Positions 1-9,476 of a stretch of 64,000 bases of DNA are shown one piece after another. The DNA is from Acidovorax sp. sif1233. GTDB lineage: Bacteria > Pseudomonadota > Gammaproteobacteria > Burkholderiales > Burkholderiaceae_C. The stretch is taken from assembly GCF_019218755.1 (NCBI RefSeq), contig NZ_JAHUWZ010000001.1, positions 682,001-746,000 of the forward strand, read 5' to 3'. The notes beneath the pieces are model-generated. The model was not told the origin of the DNA. It saw nothing but the letters and a program-made list of their open reading frames with translations, and did no database searches. Numbering within the stretch: position 1 is the first letter of the stretch; each line of letters begins with the position of its first letter. Made by a program: the position numbers and the translations under genes.

Positions 1-861
1 CTGCTTGGTCACCCACAGGCCCACGTCGGTGCAGCCTGCCACCACCTGCGCCGCGGGGTGTGCCGCCCGCGCGGCCAGCAGATCAGGCAGTGTGGTGGGT
101 GAAATATAAGAAGAATTGGCCTCTGGCGCTGGATGGGTAAGCGCGAGTAGCTCCAGCTTTTGTAGCAAAAGAGGTTCATTTACCACCATTGCGGGCAGGG
201 CGGCCATGTGCTGCGCGGCGTCCAGGATGGGGCGGTAGCCCGTGCAGCGGCACAGGTTGCCGGAGAGTTCTTCCTGCGCCAGTTCGCGGGTGATGGGTTG
301 GCCGTGGTGGACGTGGTCGAGCGCCGACGGGCCGCCCCTAGGCGCGAGGGCCCCGGGCGCGCGGGAATCCGGGGGCCCTTCCCCGGATGGGGGCCGCGAA
401 CCACACGCAGTGGGGAGCGTGGGGGCGATGTGTTTCTGGTACATCCCAAAGAGACTCATCACAAAACCGGGGGTGCAAAACCCGCATTGAGAACTGTGGC
501 ACTGAACCATCGCCTCTTGTGCGGGATGCAGTGTGATGGGTGGACGAGGAGCCGGGGCGGCATCGCCCACGGGCTGGATCAACGGGTCTTCCGCCAGGTC
601 CTCCACCGTCCACAGCGCCATGCCGTGGACCGAATGCGCCAGCCGGATGCAGCTGTTCACCGCGCTGTAGTGCACCTTGCCGTCCCGTGCCTCGCCCAGC
701 ACCACGGTGCAGGCGCCGCAGTCGCCTTCGCCGCAGCCCTCCTTGGTGCCGGTGTTGCCCAGGTCTTCGCGCAGCACCTCCAGCAGCGTGCGATCGGGTG
801 GTACATTGCCCAGCGCCACGGGCTGGCCGCGGCGCAGGAATTGCAAGGGTTGGGTGGTCAT
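1..861 (-). CDS. xdhA: xanthine dehydrogenase small subunit XdhA (partial, 3' end outside window)
   Basis: Small subunit of two-subunit xanthine dehydrogenase, which oxidises hypoxanthine and xanthine to urate. It carries both [2Fe-2S] centres and the start of the FAD domain. The frame is open from ATG at 861 to the window edge (287 codons). Cluster ligands are visible at C43/C48/C51 (with C71) and C126/C129/C204/C206; the FAD-domain opening VAGCTDVGLWVTKQ starts near residue 274. Two stretches look inserted: a Gly/Pro/Ala-rich run at about 145-188 between the CGFC and CRC motifs, and about residues 230-249, encoded by a copy of the dispersed repeat. Both preserve the frame, so the gene is not visibly broken. 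It is divergent from the LysR gene; xdhB and xdhC are expected beyond the left edge. Confidence 0.93.
   Translation of the reverse strand, partial: MTTQPLQFLRRGQPVALGNVPPDRTLLEVLREDLGNTGTKEGCGEGDCGACTVVLGEARDGKVHYSAVNSCIRLAHSVHGMALWTVEDLAEDPLIQPVGDAAPAPRPPITLHPAQEAMVQCHSSQCGFCTPGFVMSLFGMYQKHIAPTLPTACGSRPPSGEGPPDSRAPGALAPRGGPSALDHVHHGQPITRELAQEELSGNLCRCTGYRPILDAAQHMAALPAMVVNEPLLLQKLELLALTHPAPEANSSYISPTTLPDLLAARAAHPAAQVVAGCTDVGLWVTKQ
114..170 (-). repeat. dispersed palindromic repeat, copy 1 (inside xdhA)
   Basis: Read on the minus strand this shows the family pattern: a TTTTGCTA..AAAA opening, AGCTACTCGCGCTTA, a short spacer, then CCAGCGCCAGAGGCCAATT. It lies entirely inside xdhA and is translated in frame. 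Confidence 0.75.
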
Positions 862-1052
862 GACGGATGCCGCTTCTTCGATTGCTGTCAATTCATGAGG
901 ACCTGCGCACATCGGGATGCGACGTCCGCATTGCCTTGGAGCGATGCGGTTTGCCTGAGCCCTGTTTTGCGCAAGTCGTGTTCATCAGAGGGTAGGGCGC
1001 CCAATGGCCGCCAGCATAAGTACAAGCTTATGACATCAATGCACGCACTGCT

Positions 1053-1985
1053 ATGAGAGACCACGCCCTTTTCGACAAGATAGACCTCCATCTCATAAGG
1101 GTCTTGCACACCGTGCTCACAGAACGCAGCGTATCGAGGGCCGCCGTCCGCCTGGGCATGCACCAGCCGGCGGTGTCGGCCGCGCTCAAGCGCCTGCGCG
1201 ACCTGGCGGGCGACCCGCTGCTGGTGCGCTCGGGCGCCAGCATGATGCCCACCGATGCCGCGCTGCGCATGGTGGAGCCCGCGGGCGCCATCCTGCGCTC
1301 GGCCGAGGCGCTGTTCTCGGATGCGCGCGGCTTCGATCCGCGCACCGCCACCCGCACCTTCCGCGTGGCCGCCAGCGACTACCTGGACCCGCTCTTCCTG
1401 CCCCAGCTGGTGTCCCGCATCAAGGTGGAGGCCCCGCTGTGTCCCATCGAGATCCTGCCCCTCTCGGCCGACGCGCACTACCATGCGCACCTGGCGCAGG
1501 GCGAGGTGGACGTGGTGATCGGCAACTGGCCGCAGCCGCCGGACGACCTGCACATGGGCCGCCTGTTCGGCGACGAGGTCGTCTGCCTGGTGGGCAAGGA
1601 CCACCCCGCCGTGCGGCGCGGCTGGGACGTGGAAAGCTGGCTGGCGGCCGAACACATCGCGCCCACGCCCACCCACCCCGGCGCGCGCGGCGTGATCGAC
1701 GCCCACCTGGACAACCTGGGCATGCAGCGCCACATCACGGCGCGCTGCGCGCATTTCAGCCTCATCCCCAGCATCGTGGCCTCGAGTCTGCTGGTGCTGA
1801 CCACGGGCCGCCAGTATTGCGAGCGTTATGTGGAGCAGCTGCCGCTGGCCATCCTGCCGTGCCCGGTGCCTTTTCCGCGCCTCATGTACTACCAGCTGTG
1901 GCATGCGCGCACGCACCACTCCGCCGCTGCCGCGTGGTTGCGCGAATGTGTGAAAACCGTGGCCTCTTCGCTACGAAAAGAATAG
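1053..1985 (+). CDS. LysR-family transcriptional regulator
   Basis: A 310-residue LysR-type regulator. A winged helix-turn-helix occupies about residues 8-66 (VLTERSVSRAAVRLGMHQPAVSAALKRL region, shown here only in part), followed by a periplasmic-binding-protein-like effector domain from about residue 90 to the end. Length is normal for the family. It starts 191 bp from xdhA and is transcribed divergently. LysR regulators usually control the adjacent divergent genes, so control of xanthine dehydrogenase and perhaps of the downstream purine importer is likely, but this is inference. The stop codon lies inside a copy of the dispersed repeat, so the last residues (about RKE) are repeat-derived. 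The effector is unknown. Confidence 0.88.
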   Translation: MRDHALFDKIDLHLIRVLHTVLTERSVSRAAVRLGMHQPAVSAALKRLRDLAGDPLLVRSGASMMPTDAALRMVEPAGAILRSAEALFSDARGFDPRTATRTFRVAASDYLDPLFLPQLVSRIKVEAPLCPIEILPLSADAHYHAHLAQGEVDVVIGNWPQPPDDLHMGRLFGDEVVCLVGKDHPAVRRGWDVESWLAAEHIAPTPTHPGARGVIDAHLDNLGMQRHITARCAHFSLIPSIVASSLLVLTTGRQYCERYVEQLPLAILPCPVPFPRLMYYQLWHARTHHSAAAAWLRECVKTVASSLRKE

Positions 1986-2018
1986 CTGCTTGGGCATGCT
2001 GAACAAGCGCAAGAAGGT
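1970..2018 (+). repeat. dispersed palindromic repeat, copy 2 (3' end of LysR gene)
   Basis: GCTACGAAAAGAATAGCTGC, then a degenerate left arm, then GAACAAGCGCAAGAAGG. It overlaps the last codons of the LysR gene and provides its TAG stop. Confidence 0.6.
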
Positions 2019-2065
2019 GTTTCCATTCTTATAACAAGTTGTAAAACTGAGAGACAATCCACCGC

Positions 2066-3667
2066 ATGAGTTCACCTCCTACTCCTCCCGCCCCGGGCGC
2101 GCCGCCGCCGCCCCGGCTGCAGCTCATGGGCATCACCAAGCGCTATCCGGCCGTGGTGGCCAACAGCGGCGTGTCGCTCACGGTGCTGCCCGGCGAGATC
2201 CATGCGGTGCTGGGCGAAAACGGCGCGGGCAAGTCCACGCTGATGAAGATCATCTACGGATCGGTCAAGCCCGACGAAGGCAGCGTGTTCTTCAACGGCC
2301 AGGCCGTGCAGGTGCGCAACCCGCAGGAGGCGCGGGCGCTGGGCATCGCCATGGTGTTCCAGCACTTCAGCCTGTTCGACACCCTCACGGTGGCCGAGAA
2401 CGTGTGGCTGGGCCTGGACAAGAGCCTGCAGCTGGCCGAGGTGACGCAGCGCATCACCGCCAAGGCGGCCGAATATGGCCTGGACATCGACCCGCTGCGC
2501 CCCGTGCACACGCTGAGCGTGGGCGAGATGCAGCGCGTGGAAATCATCCGCGCGCTGCTCACCAACCCCAAGGTGCTGATCCTGGACGAGCCCACTTCGG
2601 TGCTCACGCCCCAGGCGGTCGAAAAGCTTTTTGTGGTGCTGCGCAAGCTGGCCAGCGAGGGCTGCAGCATCCTCTACATCAGCCACAAGCTGCACGAGAT
2701 CCGCGCGCTGTGCACTGCCTGCACCGTGCTGCGCGGCGGCAAGGTCACGGGCGTGTGCAATCCGGCGGAAGAATCGAACGCGTCCCTGTCGCGCCTCATG
2801 ATCGGCGCCGAGCCGCCCGCGCTGGAACACCGCGCGCTGCAGACCGGCGCCACGGTGCTGCGTGTGCAGGGCCTGTCGCTGCCGCGTGCCGACCAGTTCG
2901 GGGTGGATTTGATCGACCTGCAGTTCGAGGTGAAGGCGGGCGAGGTGGTGGGCATTGCCGGTGTGTCGGGCAACGGGCAAAAGGAACTGCTCTACGCGCT
3001 GTCGGGCGAAGACCAGCGGGCTGACGCGGCCTGCATCCAGGTCTCCGGCCAGAACGCGGGCCGCATGGGCCCCGGCCAGCGCCGCGCGCTGGGCCTGCAC
3101 TTCGTGCCCGAAGAGCGTTTGGGCCGGGGCGCCGTGCCCACCATGGGGCTGGCGCACAACCTGCTGCTCACCCGCACCAATTCGGTCGGCGGCAGTGGCT
3201 GGATCAAGGTGGGCGCGCTGCAAAAACATGCCGAGGACATCATCCGGCGCTTCAATGTGAAGGCGGGTGGACCCCACGCAGCGGCCAAGTCGCTGTCGGG
3301 TGGCAACCTGCAGAAGTTCATCGTGGGGCGCGAGATCGATGCCAACCCCAAGCTGCTCATCGTCTCGCAGCCCACCTGGGGCGTGGATGTGGGCGCCGCC
3401 GCACAGATCCGGGGCTCCATCCTGGCGCTGCGCGATGCGGGCTGCGCCGTGCTGGTGGTGAGCGAGGAGCTGGACGAATTGTTTGAAATCTGCGACCGGC
3501 TGCACGTGGTGGCCAAGGGGCACCTGTCGCCTTCGGTGCCGCGTGCCGAGGCCACGGTGGGCCTCATCGGCGAATGGATGAGCGGCCTGTGGCATGCCGA
3601 CGTGCAGGCGCACCTGGCGCAGCAGCACCAGCAGCAGGCGCGGGCCGGGGAGGTGCAGCATGCTTAA
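2066..3667 (+). CDS. ABC importer ATP-binding protein, nucleoside/purine type (two fused ATPase domains)
   Basis: A 533-residue fused double-ATPase subunit of a CUT2/BMP-type importer (relatives: B. subtilis NupO, streptococcal NupA). Domain 1 has a Walker A GENGAGKST at about residues 50-58, a signature LSVGEMQR and a Walker B LILDEPTSVL. Domain 2 has the signature LSGGNLQKF; its Walker B region reads LLIVSQPTWGVD, lacking the usual Asp-Glu, as is common in this subfamily. It powers import through the two permeases downstream, with which it overlaps. The xanthine dehydrogenase and purine deaminase neighbours suggest nucleosides or free purine bases as substrate; that is inference. The ATG has no clear ribosome-binding site, and a GACAAT box lies 7 nt upstream of it. 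Confidence 0.9.
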   Translation: MSSPPTPPAPGAPPPPRLQLMGITKRYPAVVANSGVSLTVLPGEIHAVLGENGAGKSTLMKIIYGSVKPDEGSVFFNGQAVQVRNPQEARALGIAMVFQHFSLFDTLTVAENVWLGLDKSLQLAEVTQRITAKAAEYGLDIDPLRPVHTLSVGEMQRVEIIRALLTNPKVLILDEPTSVLTPQAVEKLFVVLRKLASEGCSILYISHKLHEIRALCTACTVLRGGKVTGVCNPAEESNASLSRLMIGAEPPALEHRALQTGATVLRVQGLSLPRADQFGVDLIDLQFEVKAGEVVGIAGVSGNGQKELLYALSGEDQRADAACIQVSGQNAGRMGPGQRRALGLHFVPEERLGRGAVPTMGLAHNLLLTRTNSVGGSGWIKVGALQKHAEDIIRRFNVKAGGPHAAAKSLSGGNLQKFIVGREIDANPKLLIVSQPTWGVDVGAAAQIRGSILALRDAGCAVLVVSEELDELFEICDRLHVVAKGHLSPSVPRAEATVGLIGEWMSGLWHADVQAHLAQQHQQQARAGEVQHA

Positions 3668-4733
3668 GCTGGAACCGCGTCCCCAGGCGTCGAAGCTCTG
3701 GACCTATGGCTCGCCGCTGCTGGCGCTGGCCATCACGGTGCTGATCGGCGTCGCGCTGTTCGTGGCGCTGGGCAAGGACCCCGTGCGCGGGCTGCAGGTT
3801 TTCTTCTGGGAACCCGTCAAATCGCAGTACGCCATCGGCGAACTCATGGTCAAGGCCACGCCGCTGCTGCTCATCGCGCTGGGGCTGGCCGTGTGTTTCC
3901 GCTCCAACGTGTGGAACATCGGCGCCGAAGGGCAGTTCGTCATCGGCGCCGTGGTGGCGGGCGGCGTGGCGCTGCTGGCCGACAAGACCACCGGCCCCTG
4001 GATCGTGCCCGCCATCCTGCTCGCCGGGGTGCTGGGTGGCATGGCCTGGGCGGGGCTCACGGCGCTGCTGCGTGACAAGTTCAACGCCAATGAAATCCTG
4101 GTCAGCCTGATGCTGGTCTATGTGGCCACGCTGGTGCTGGGCTACCTGGTCTACGGCCCGTGGAAGGACCCCATGGGCTACAACTTTCCGCAGACCAAGA
4201 CCTTCGAGAAAGTGACGCAGATCCCGCGCCTGATGCAGGGTTCGCGGGTGTCCATCGGCCTCTTGCTGGCGCTGGCCGGGGCGGCGGCGCTGTGGGTGTT
4301 CCTGTTCCGCACGCGGGCCGGTTTCGCGCAGCAGGTCGGCGGACTGGCCCCGGCGGCGGCGCGGTACGCCGGGTTCTCCTCGCGCAAGGCGCTGTGGACG
4401 GCGCTGCTGATCTCGGGCGGCGCGGCAGGCCTGGCGGGAGCGCTGGAAGTGGCGGGGCCGATTGGCCAGCTCACGCCCTACGTGCCGGCGGGCTACGGCT
4501 TCGCGGCCATCATCGTCGCCTTCGTGGGGCGCCTGCACCCCGTGGGCATGATCCTCTCGGCCATCCTCATGAGCATGTTCTATATCGGTGGCGAGCTGGC
4601 GCAGTCGCGCATGGGGCTGCCCAAGTCGCTCACGGGCGTGTTCCAGGGCCTGCTGCTGTTCACGCTGCTGGCGTGCGACACGTTGATTGCCTACCGCGTG
4701 CGCTGGGTCGGCACCAGGAAAGGAGGTGTCTGA
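3660..4733 (+). CDS. ABC importer inner-membrane permease 1, nucleoside/purine type
   Basis: A 357-residue polytopic membrane protein of the BPD_transp_2 (CUT2-like) permease family, paired with the next gene to form the membrane channel of the importer. It has several hydrophobic segments. The loop NIGAEGQFVIGAVVAGG resembles the conserved cytoplasmic coupling region seen in this family. The start at 3660 (MLKLEPRP) overlaps the ATPase gene by 8 bp, indicating translational coupling; a longer reading from 3594 would run deep into the ATPase gene and was not used. Relatives are NupP/YufP-type nucleoside permeases. Substrate is inferred from the surrounding purine genes. Confidence 0.88.
   Translation: MLKLEPRPQASKLWTYGSPLLALAITVLIGVALFVALGKDPVRGLQVFFWEPVKSQYAIGELMVKATPLLLIALGLAVCFRSNVWNIGAEGQFVIGAVVAGGVALLADKTTGPWIVPAILLAGVLGGMAWAGLTALLRDKFNANEILVSLMLVYVATLVLGYLVYGPWKDPMGYNFPQTKTFEKVTQIPRLMQGSRVSIGLLLALAGAAALWVFLFRTRAGFAQQVGGLAPAAARYAGFSSRKALWTALLISGGAAGLAGALEVAGPIGQLTPYVPAGYGFAAIIVAFVGRLHPVGMILSAILMSMFYIGGELAQSRMGLPKSLTGVFQGLLLFTLLACDTLIAYRVRWVGTRKGGV
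4721..4726 (+). promoter_or_regulatory. strong Shine-Dalgarno site for permease 2
   Basis: AGGAGG ends 6 nt before the ATG at 4733, inside the end of permease 1. It fixes the start of permease 2, whose ATG overlaps the preceding TGA by one base. Confidence 0.8.
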
Positions 4734-5653
4734 TGGAGTCCTATGCACTGCTCATCGGCGCCACGCTCAGCGCGGGCACCGTTCTGGCCATTGCGGCCCT
4801 GGGCCTGCTCATCAACGAAAAGGCCGGCATCGTCAATCTTGGGGCGGAAGGCATGATGCTGTGCGCCGCCATCGCGGGCTTCGCCACCGTGGTGCACACG
4901 GGCAACACCTGGCTCGGGTTTGCGGCGGGCATGGCCGCCGGCGCCGTGCTGGCCGCCATCTTCGGCGTGCTGGTGATCTGGCTCAACACCAACCAGTACG
5001 CCACCGGGCTGGCGCTCAGCCTGTTCGGCGTGGGGTTCTCGGCGTTCGCCGGCATCAGCTACGTGCAGGCCAAGCTGCCCGAGCTGCCCAAGTACGCGGT
5101 TCCGGTGCTGGGCGACGTGCCGCTGCTCGGGCCCGCGCTGTTCCAGCAGCATCCGCTGGTGTACCTCACCATGCTGCTGGTCGCGGGGCTGATCTGGTTC
5201 CTGTACCGCTCGCGCGCCGGGCTCGTGCTGCGCTCGGTCGGCGAGTCGCCCGAGTCGGCCCACGCGCTGGGCTATCCGGTGCGGCGCATTCGCCTCGCGG
5301 CGGTGGTGGCGGGCGGGGCGCTGTGCGGGCTGGCGGGCGCCTACATCTCGACGGTGTACACGCCCCTGTGGGTGGAGGGCATGGTCGCCGGCCGGGGCTG
5401 GATCGCCCTGGCCCTCACCACGTTCGCGACCTGGCGCCCGGCACGGGTGTTGCTTGGTGCCTATTTGTTCGGCGGCGTGACCATGTTGCAGTTCCACCTG
5501 CAGGCCACGGGGGTGCAGGTGGCCAGCCAGTTGCTGAGCATGCTGCCGTATGTGGCCACCATCGTCGTGCTGGCGCTGATTTCGCGCAATCCGGCGTGGA
5601 TCCGCATCAACATGCCGGCGTCGCTGGGCAAGCCGTTCTATCCGGGCTCCTGA
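4733..5653 (+). CDS. ABC importer inner-membrane permease 2, nucleoside/purine type
   Basis: A 306-residue permease, the second membrane subunit of the importer (NupQ/YufQ-like). The N-terminal part contains the family motif NEKAGIVNLGAEGMML, matching NIGAEGQ in permease 1, and the rest is a series of hydrophobic helices. Its ATG overlaps the stop of permease 1 (TGATG) and is preceded by a perfect AGGAGG, so the start is secure. With the preceding ATPase and permease and the following lipoprotein it completes the importer. The gap of 114 bp before the binding-protein gene may hold an extra promoter (a CATAAT hexamer at 5704-5709), giving the binding protein higher expression. Confidence 0.88.
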   Translation: MESYALLIGATLSAGTVLAIAALGLLINEKAGIVNLGAEGMMLCAAIAGFATVVHTGNTWLGFAAGMAAGAVLAAIFGVLVIWLNTNQYATGLALSLFGVGFSAFAGISYVQAKLPELPKYAVPVLGDVPLLGPALFQQHPLVYLTMLLVAGLIWFLYRSRAGLVLRSVGESPESAHALGYPVRRIRLAAVVAGGALCGLAGAYISTVYTPLWVEGMVAGRGWIALALTTFATWRPARVLLGAYLFGGVTMLQFHLQATGVQVASQLLSMLPYVATIVVLALISRNPAWIRINMPASLGKPFYPGS

Positions 5654-5767
5654 AATGGGCGGGCCGGTGCGTCAAAAACTGGTTACCCCACGGTAGATCG
5701 CCCCATAATTGCTGCTTTCGTCCCCAACCTTTGCAAGTCTCACTCTTCATTCAACAAGGAAACCGAC

Positions 5768-6934
5768 ATGACTGATCTGCAGAAACGCTCCATGCTCAAG
5801 GTGGCAGCGCTCTCCGCCGTTGCCGCCGCCGCGCTCGTGGGCTGTGGCAAGAAGGAAGAACCGGCACCGGCCCCCGCGCCCGCACCGGCCCCTGCGGCAG
5901 AAGCGCCGGCACCCAAGCCCGAGCCTCTGAAGATCGCGTTCGCCTATGTCGGCCCGGTGGGTGACGGCGGCTGGTCGTTCGCGCACGACAACGGCCGCAA
6001 GGCCATCGAGAAGGAATTCGGCGACAAGGTGGTCACGAGCTTCGTGGAAAGCGTGCCCGAGTCGGCCGACGCCGAACGCGTGCTGCGCGACCTGGCCGGC
6101 CAGGGCAACAAGCTGATCTTTGGCACCACCTTCGGCTACATGGAGTCGATGCTCAAGGTGGCCGAGGACAACAAGGGCATCAAGTTCGAGCATGCCACCG
6201 GCTACAAGACGGCCGAGAACATGCGCACCTACGACAGCCGCACCTACGAAGGCGCGTACATGGCGGGCGTGATCGCCGGCGCCATGACCAAGACCAACAC
6301 GCTGGGCGTGGTGGGCTCGGTGCCGATTCCTGAAGTGATCCGCAACATCAACAGCTTCACGCTGGGTGCGCAGTCGGTCAACCCCAAGATCAAGACCAAG
6401 GTGGTCTGGGTGAATGAATGGTTCAGCCCGCCCAAGGAAACCGAAGCCGCCACATCGCTCATCAACGGCGGCGCCGACGTGCTGTTCCAGAACACCGATT
6501 CGCCCGCCGTGCTGAAGACGGCGCAAGAAAAGGGCAAGCGCGCCTTCGGCTGGGATTCCGACATGACCGCCTATGGCCCCAAGGCCCACCTGGCATCGGC
6601 CGTGATCAACTGGGGCCCGTACTACATCAAGGCCACCAAGGACGCGCTGGAAGGCCAGTGGGCCACGGGCCAGAGCTGGTGGGGCGTGAAGGAAGGCGCG
6701 ATCGACATCGTCTCCATCGCCGAAGACGTGCCTGCCGACACCAAGGCCAAGGTCGAAGCCGTGAAGAAGGGCCTGGCCGATGGTTCGTTCCAGATCTGGA
6801 AGGGTCCGATCGTGGGCCAGGACGGCAAGGAAGTGCTCGCCAAGGATGCGGTGGCCGACGACAAGTTCCTCGGCGGTGTCAACTTCTACGTCAAGGGCGT
6901 GGAAGGCAAGATCCCCGGCGGCGACAAGAAGTAA
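5768..6934 (+). CDS. BMP-family substrate-binding lipoprotein of the purine/nucleoside importer
   Basis: A 388-residue solute-binding protein of the BMP (PnrA-like) family, which binds nucleosides or purines outside the membrane and delivers them to the permeases. The N-terminus is a lipoprotein signal (lipobox ALVGC, Cys at about residue 26), then a Pro/Ala/Glu-rich linker to about residue 55 that tethers the domain to the membrane. The BMP fold follows, with AFAYVGPVGDGGWSFAHDNG near its start. Length exceeds the family core only by the linker. A strong hairpin terminator follows 46 bp after the stop, so the importer operon (2066-6934) probably ends here. Ligand preference cannot be read from the sequence. 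Confidence 0.9.
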   Translation: MTDLQKRSMLKVAALSAVAAAALVGCGKKEEPAPAPAPAPAPAAEAPAPKPEPLKIAFAYVGPVGDGGWSFAHDNGRKAIEKEFGDKVVTSFVESVPESADAERVLRDLAGQGNKLIFGTTFGYMESMLKVAEDNKGIKFEHATGYKTAENMRTYDSRTYEGAYMAGVIAGAMTKTNTLGVVGSVPIPEVIRNINSFTLGAQSVNPKIKTKVVWVNEWFSPPKETEAATSLINGGADVLFQNTDSPAVLKTAQEKGKRAFGWDSDMTAYGPKAHLASAVINWGPYYIKATKDALEGQWATGQSWWGVKEGAIDIVSIAEDVPADTKAKVEAVKKGLADGSFQIWKGPIVGQDGKEVLAKDAVADDKFLGGVNFYVKGVEGKIPGGDKK

Positions 6935-6980
6935 GAAGCCGCACGGGCTTCCCGGCGCTGGCGCCGGGAGCGCTCCCCTG

Positions 6981-7008
6981 AAAAAGGCCGCCCCCGGGCG
7001 GCCTTTTT
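6981..7008 (+). terminator. rho-independent terminator of the importer operon
   Basis: AAAAAGGCCGCCC and GGGCGGCCTTTTT form a near-perfect stem with a tiny loop; runs of A and T flank both sides, so it could work on either strand. Confidence 0.88.
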
Positions 7009-7100
7009 GCTGGGCGTACCCCACGCCCCCGCGCGGCCGGCACGCCGTGCTGCCGGCGCTGGGCGTGCGGCGTGCGGCAGCGCTTGCGTATATGCTCGAC

Positions 7101-7137
7101 CAGCGCCCTCGCACAAGAGCGAGAGGAGAGGGCGCTG
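7101..7137 (+). promoter_or_regulatory. inverted repeat in the leader of the Rieske-deaminase operon
   Basis: CAGCGCCCTC (7101-7110) and GAGGGCGCTG (7128-7137) are perfect 10-bp arms separated by 17 nt, 36 nt before the Rieske start codon. There is no T-run, so it is not a terminator; it may be an RNA hairpin in the leader or an operator. Confidence 0.5.
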
Positions 7138-7173
7138 CCACAACGACACGCACCACGAGATTCCCTGCCCACC

Positions 7174-9203
<2,030 letters not shown>

Positions 9204-9345
9204 ACGCAGGCGCACGCTCCCCGAGCGGCAGGCGGAGGCTGGCCATGCCGGCCCTTCGCGGGAGCAGCCGTTTTTGAGGGGATTTCGCTGCGCGGGGGCG
9301 CCGCGTGCGCCGGACCGTCGCACACGTTGCAGGTGAAATCCGGGT

Positions 9346-9366
9346 AAACCCTAGAATCATGGGTTT
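9346..9366. promoter_or_regulatory. inverted repeat upstream of the chemoreceptor gene
   Basis: AAACCC and GGGTTT arms with a 9-nt spacer, 110 bp upstream of the chemoreceptor start, inside a locally AT-richer stretch. Possible operator; no known regulator motif was recognised. Confidence 0.3.
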
Positions 9367-9476
9367 CTGTAAGCATTTGTTGGCATCCACCGGATGCCCG
9401 CGTGCCCTGAAACGGCCCTGCGGGGCCCTAATTTTTTGTGCAGGCGTCTGCGCTGTTTCCTACCGGAGTGTTTTCC

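Noticed and set aside
180..449. Apparent stop codon (TAA at 180-182) suggesting that xdhA is broken
   Set aside because: The TAA is in another frame. The frame starting at 861 passes through this point as ATG-GTG-GTA and stays open to the window edge.
208..1056. Long plus-strand open frame over the xdhA region
   Set aside because: It is antisense to xdhA, whose iron-sulfur motifs are clear on the minus strand, and it carries no recognisable domain.
5855..5930. Repeated Pro-Ala coding stretch that could be mistaken for a tandem repeat or CRISPR-like array
   Set aside because: It is the low-complexity linker of a lipoprotein; there are no spacers or regular direct repeats. The same applies to the cytochrome linker near 33110-33190.
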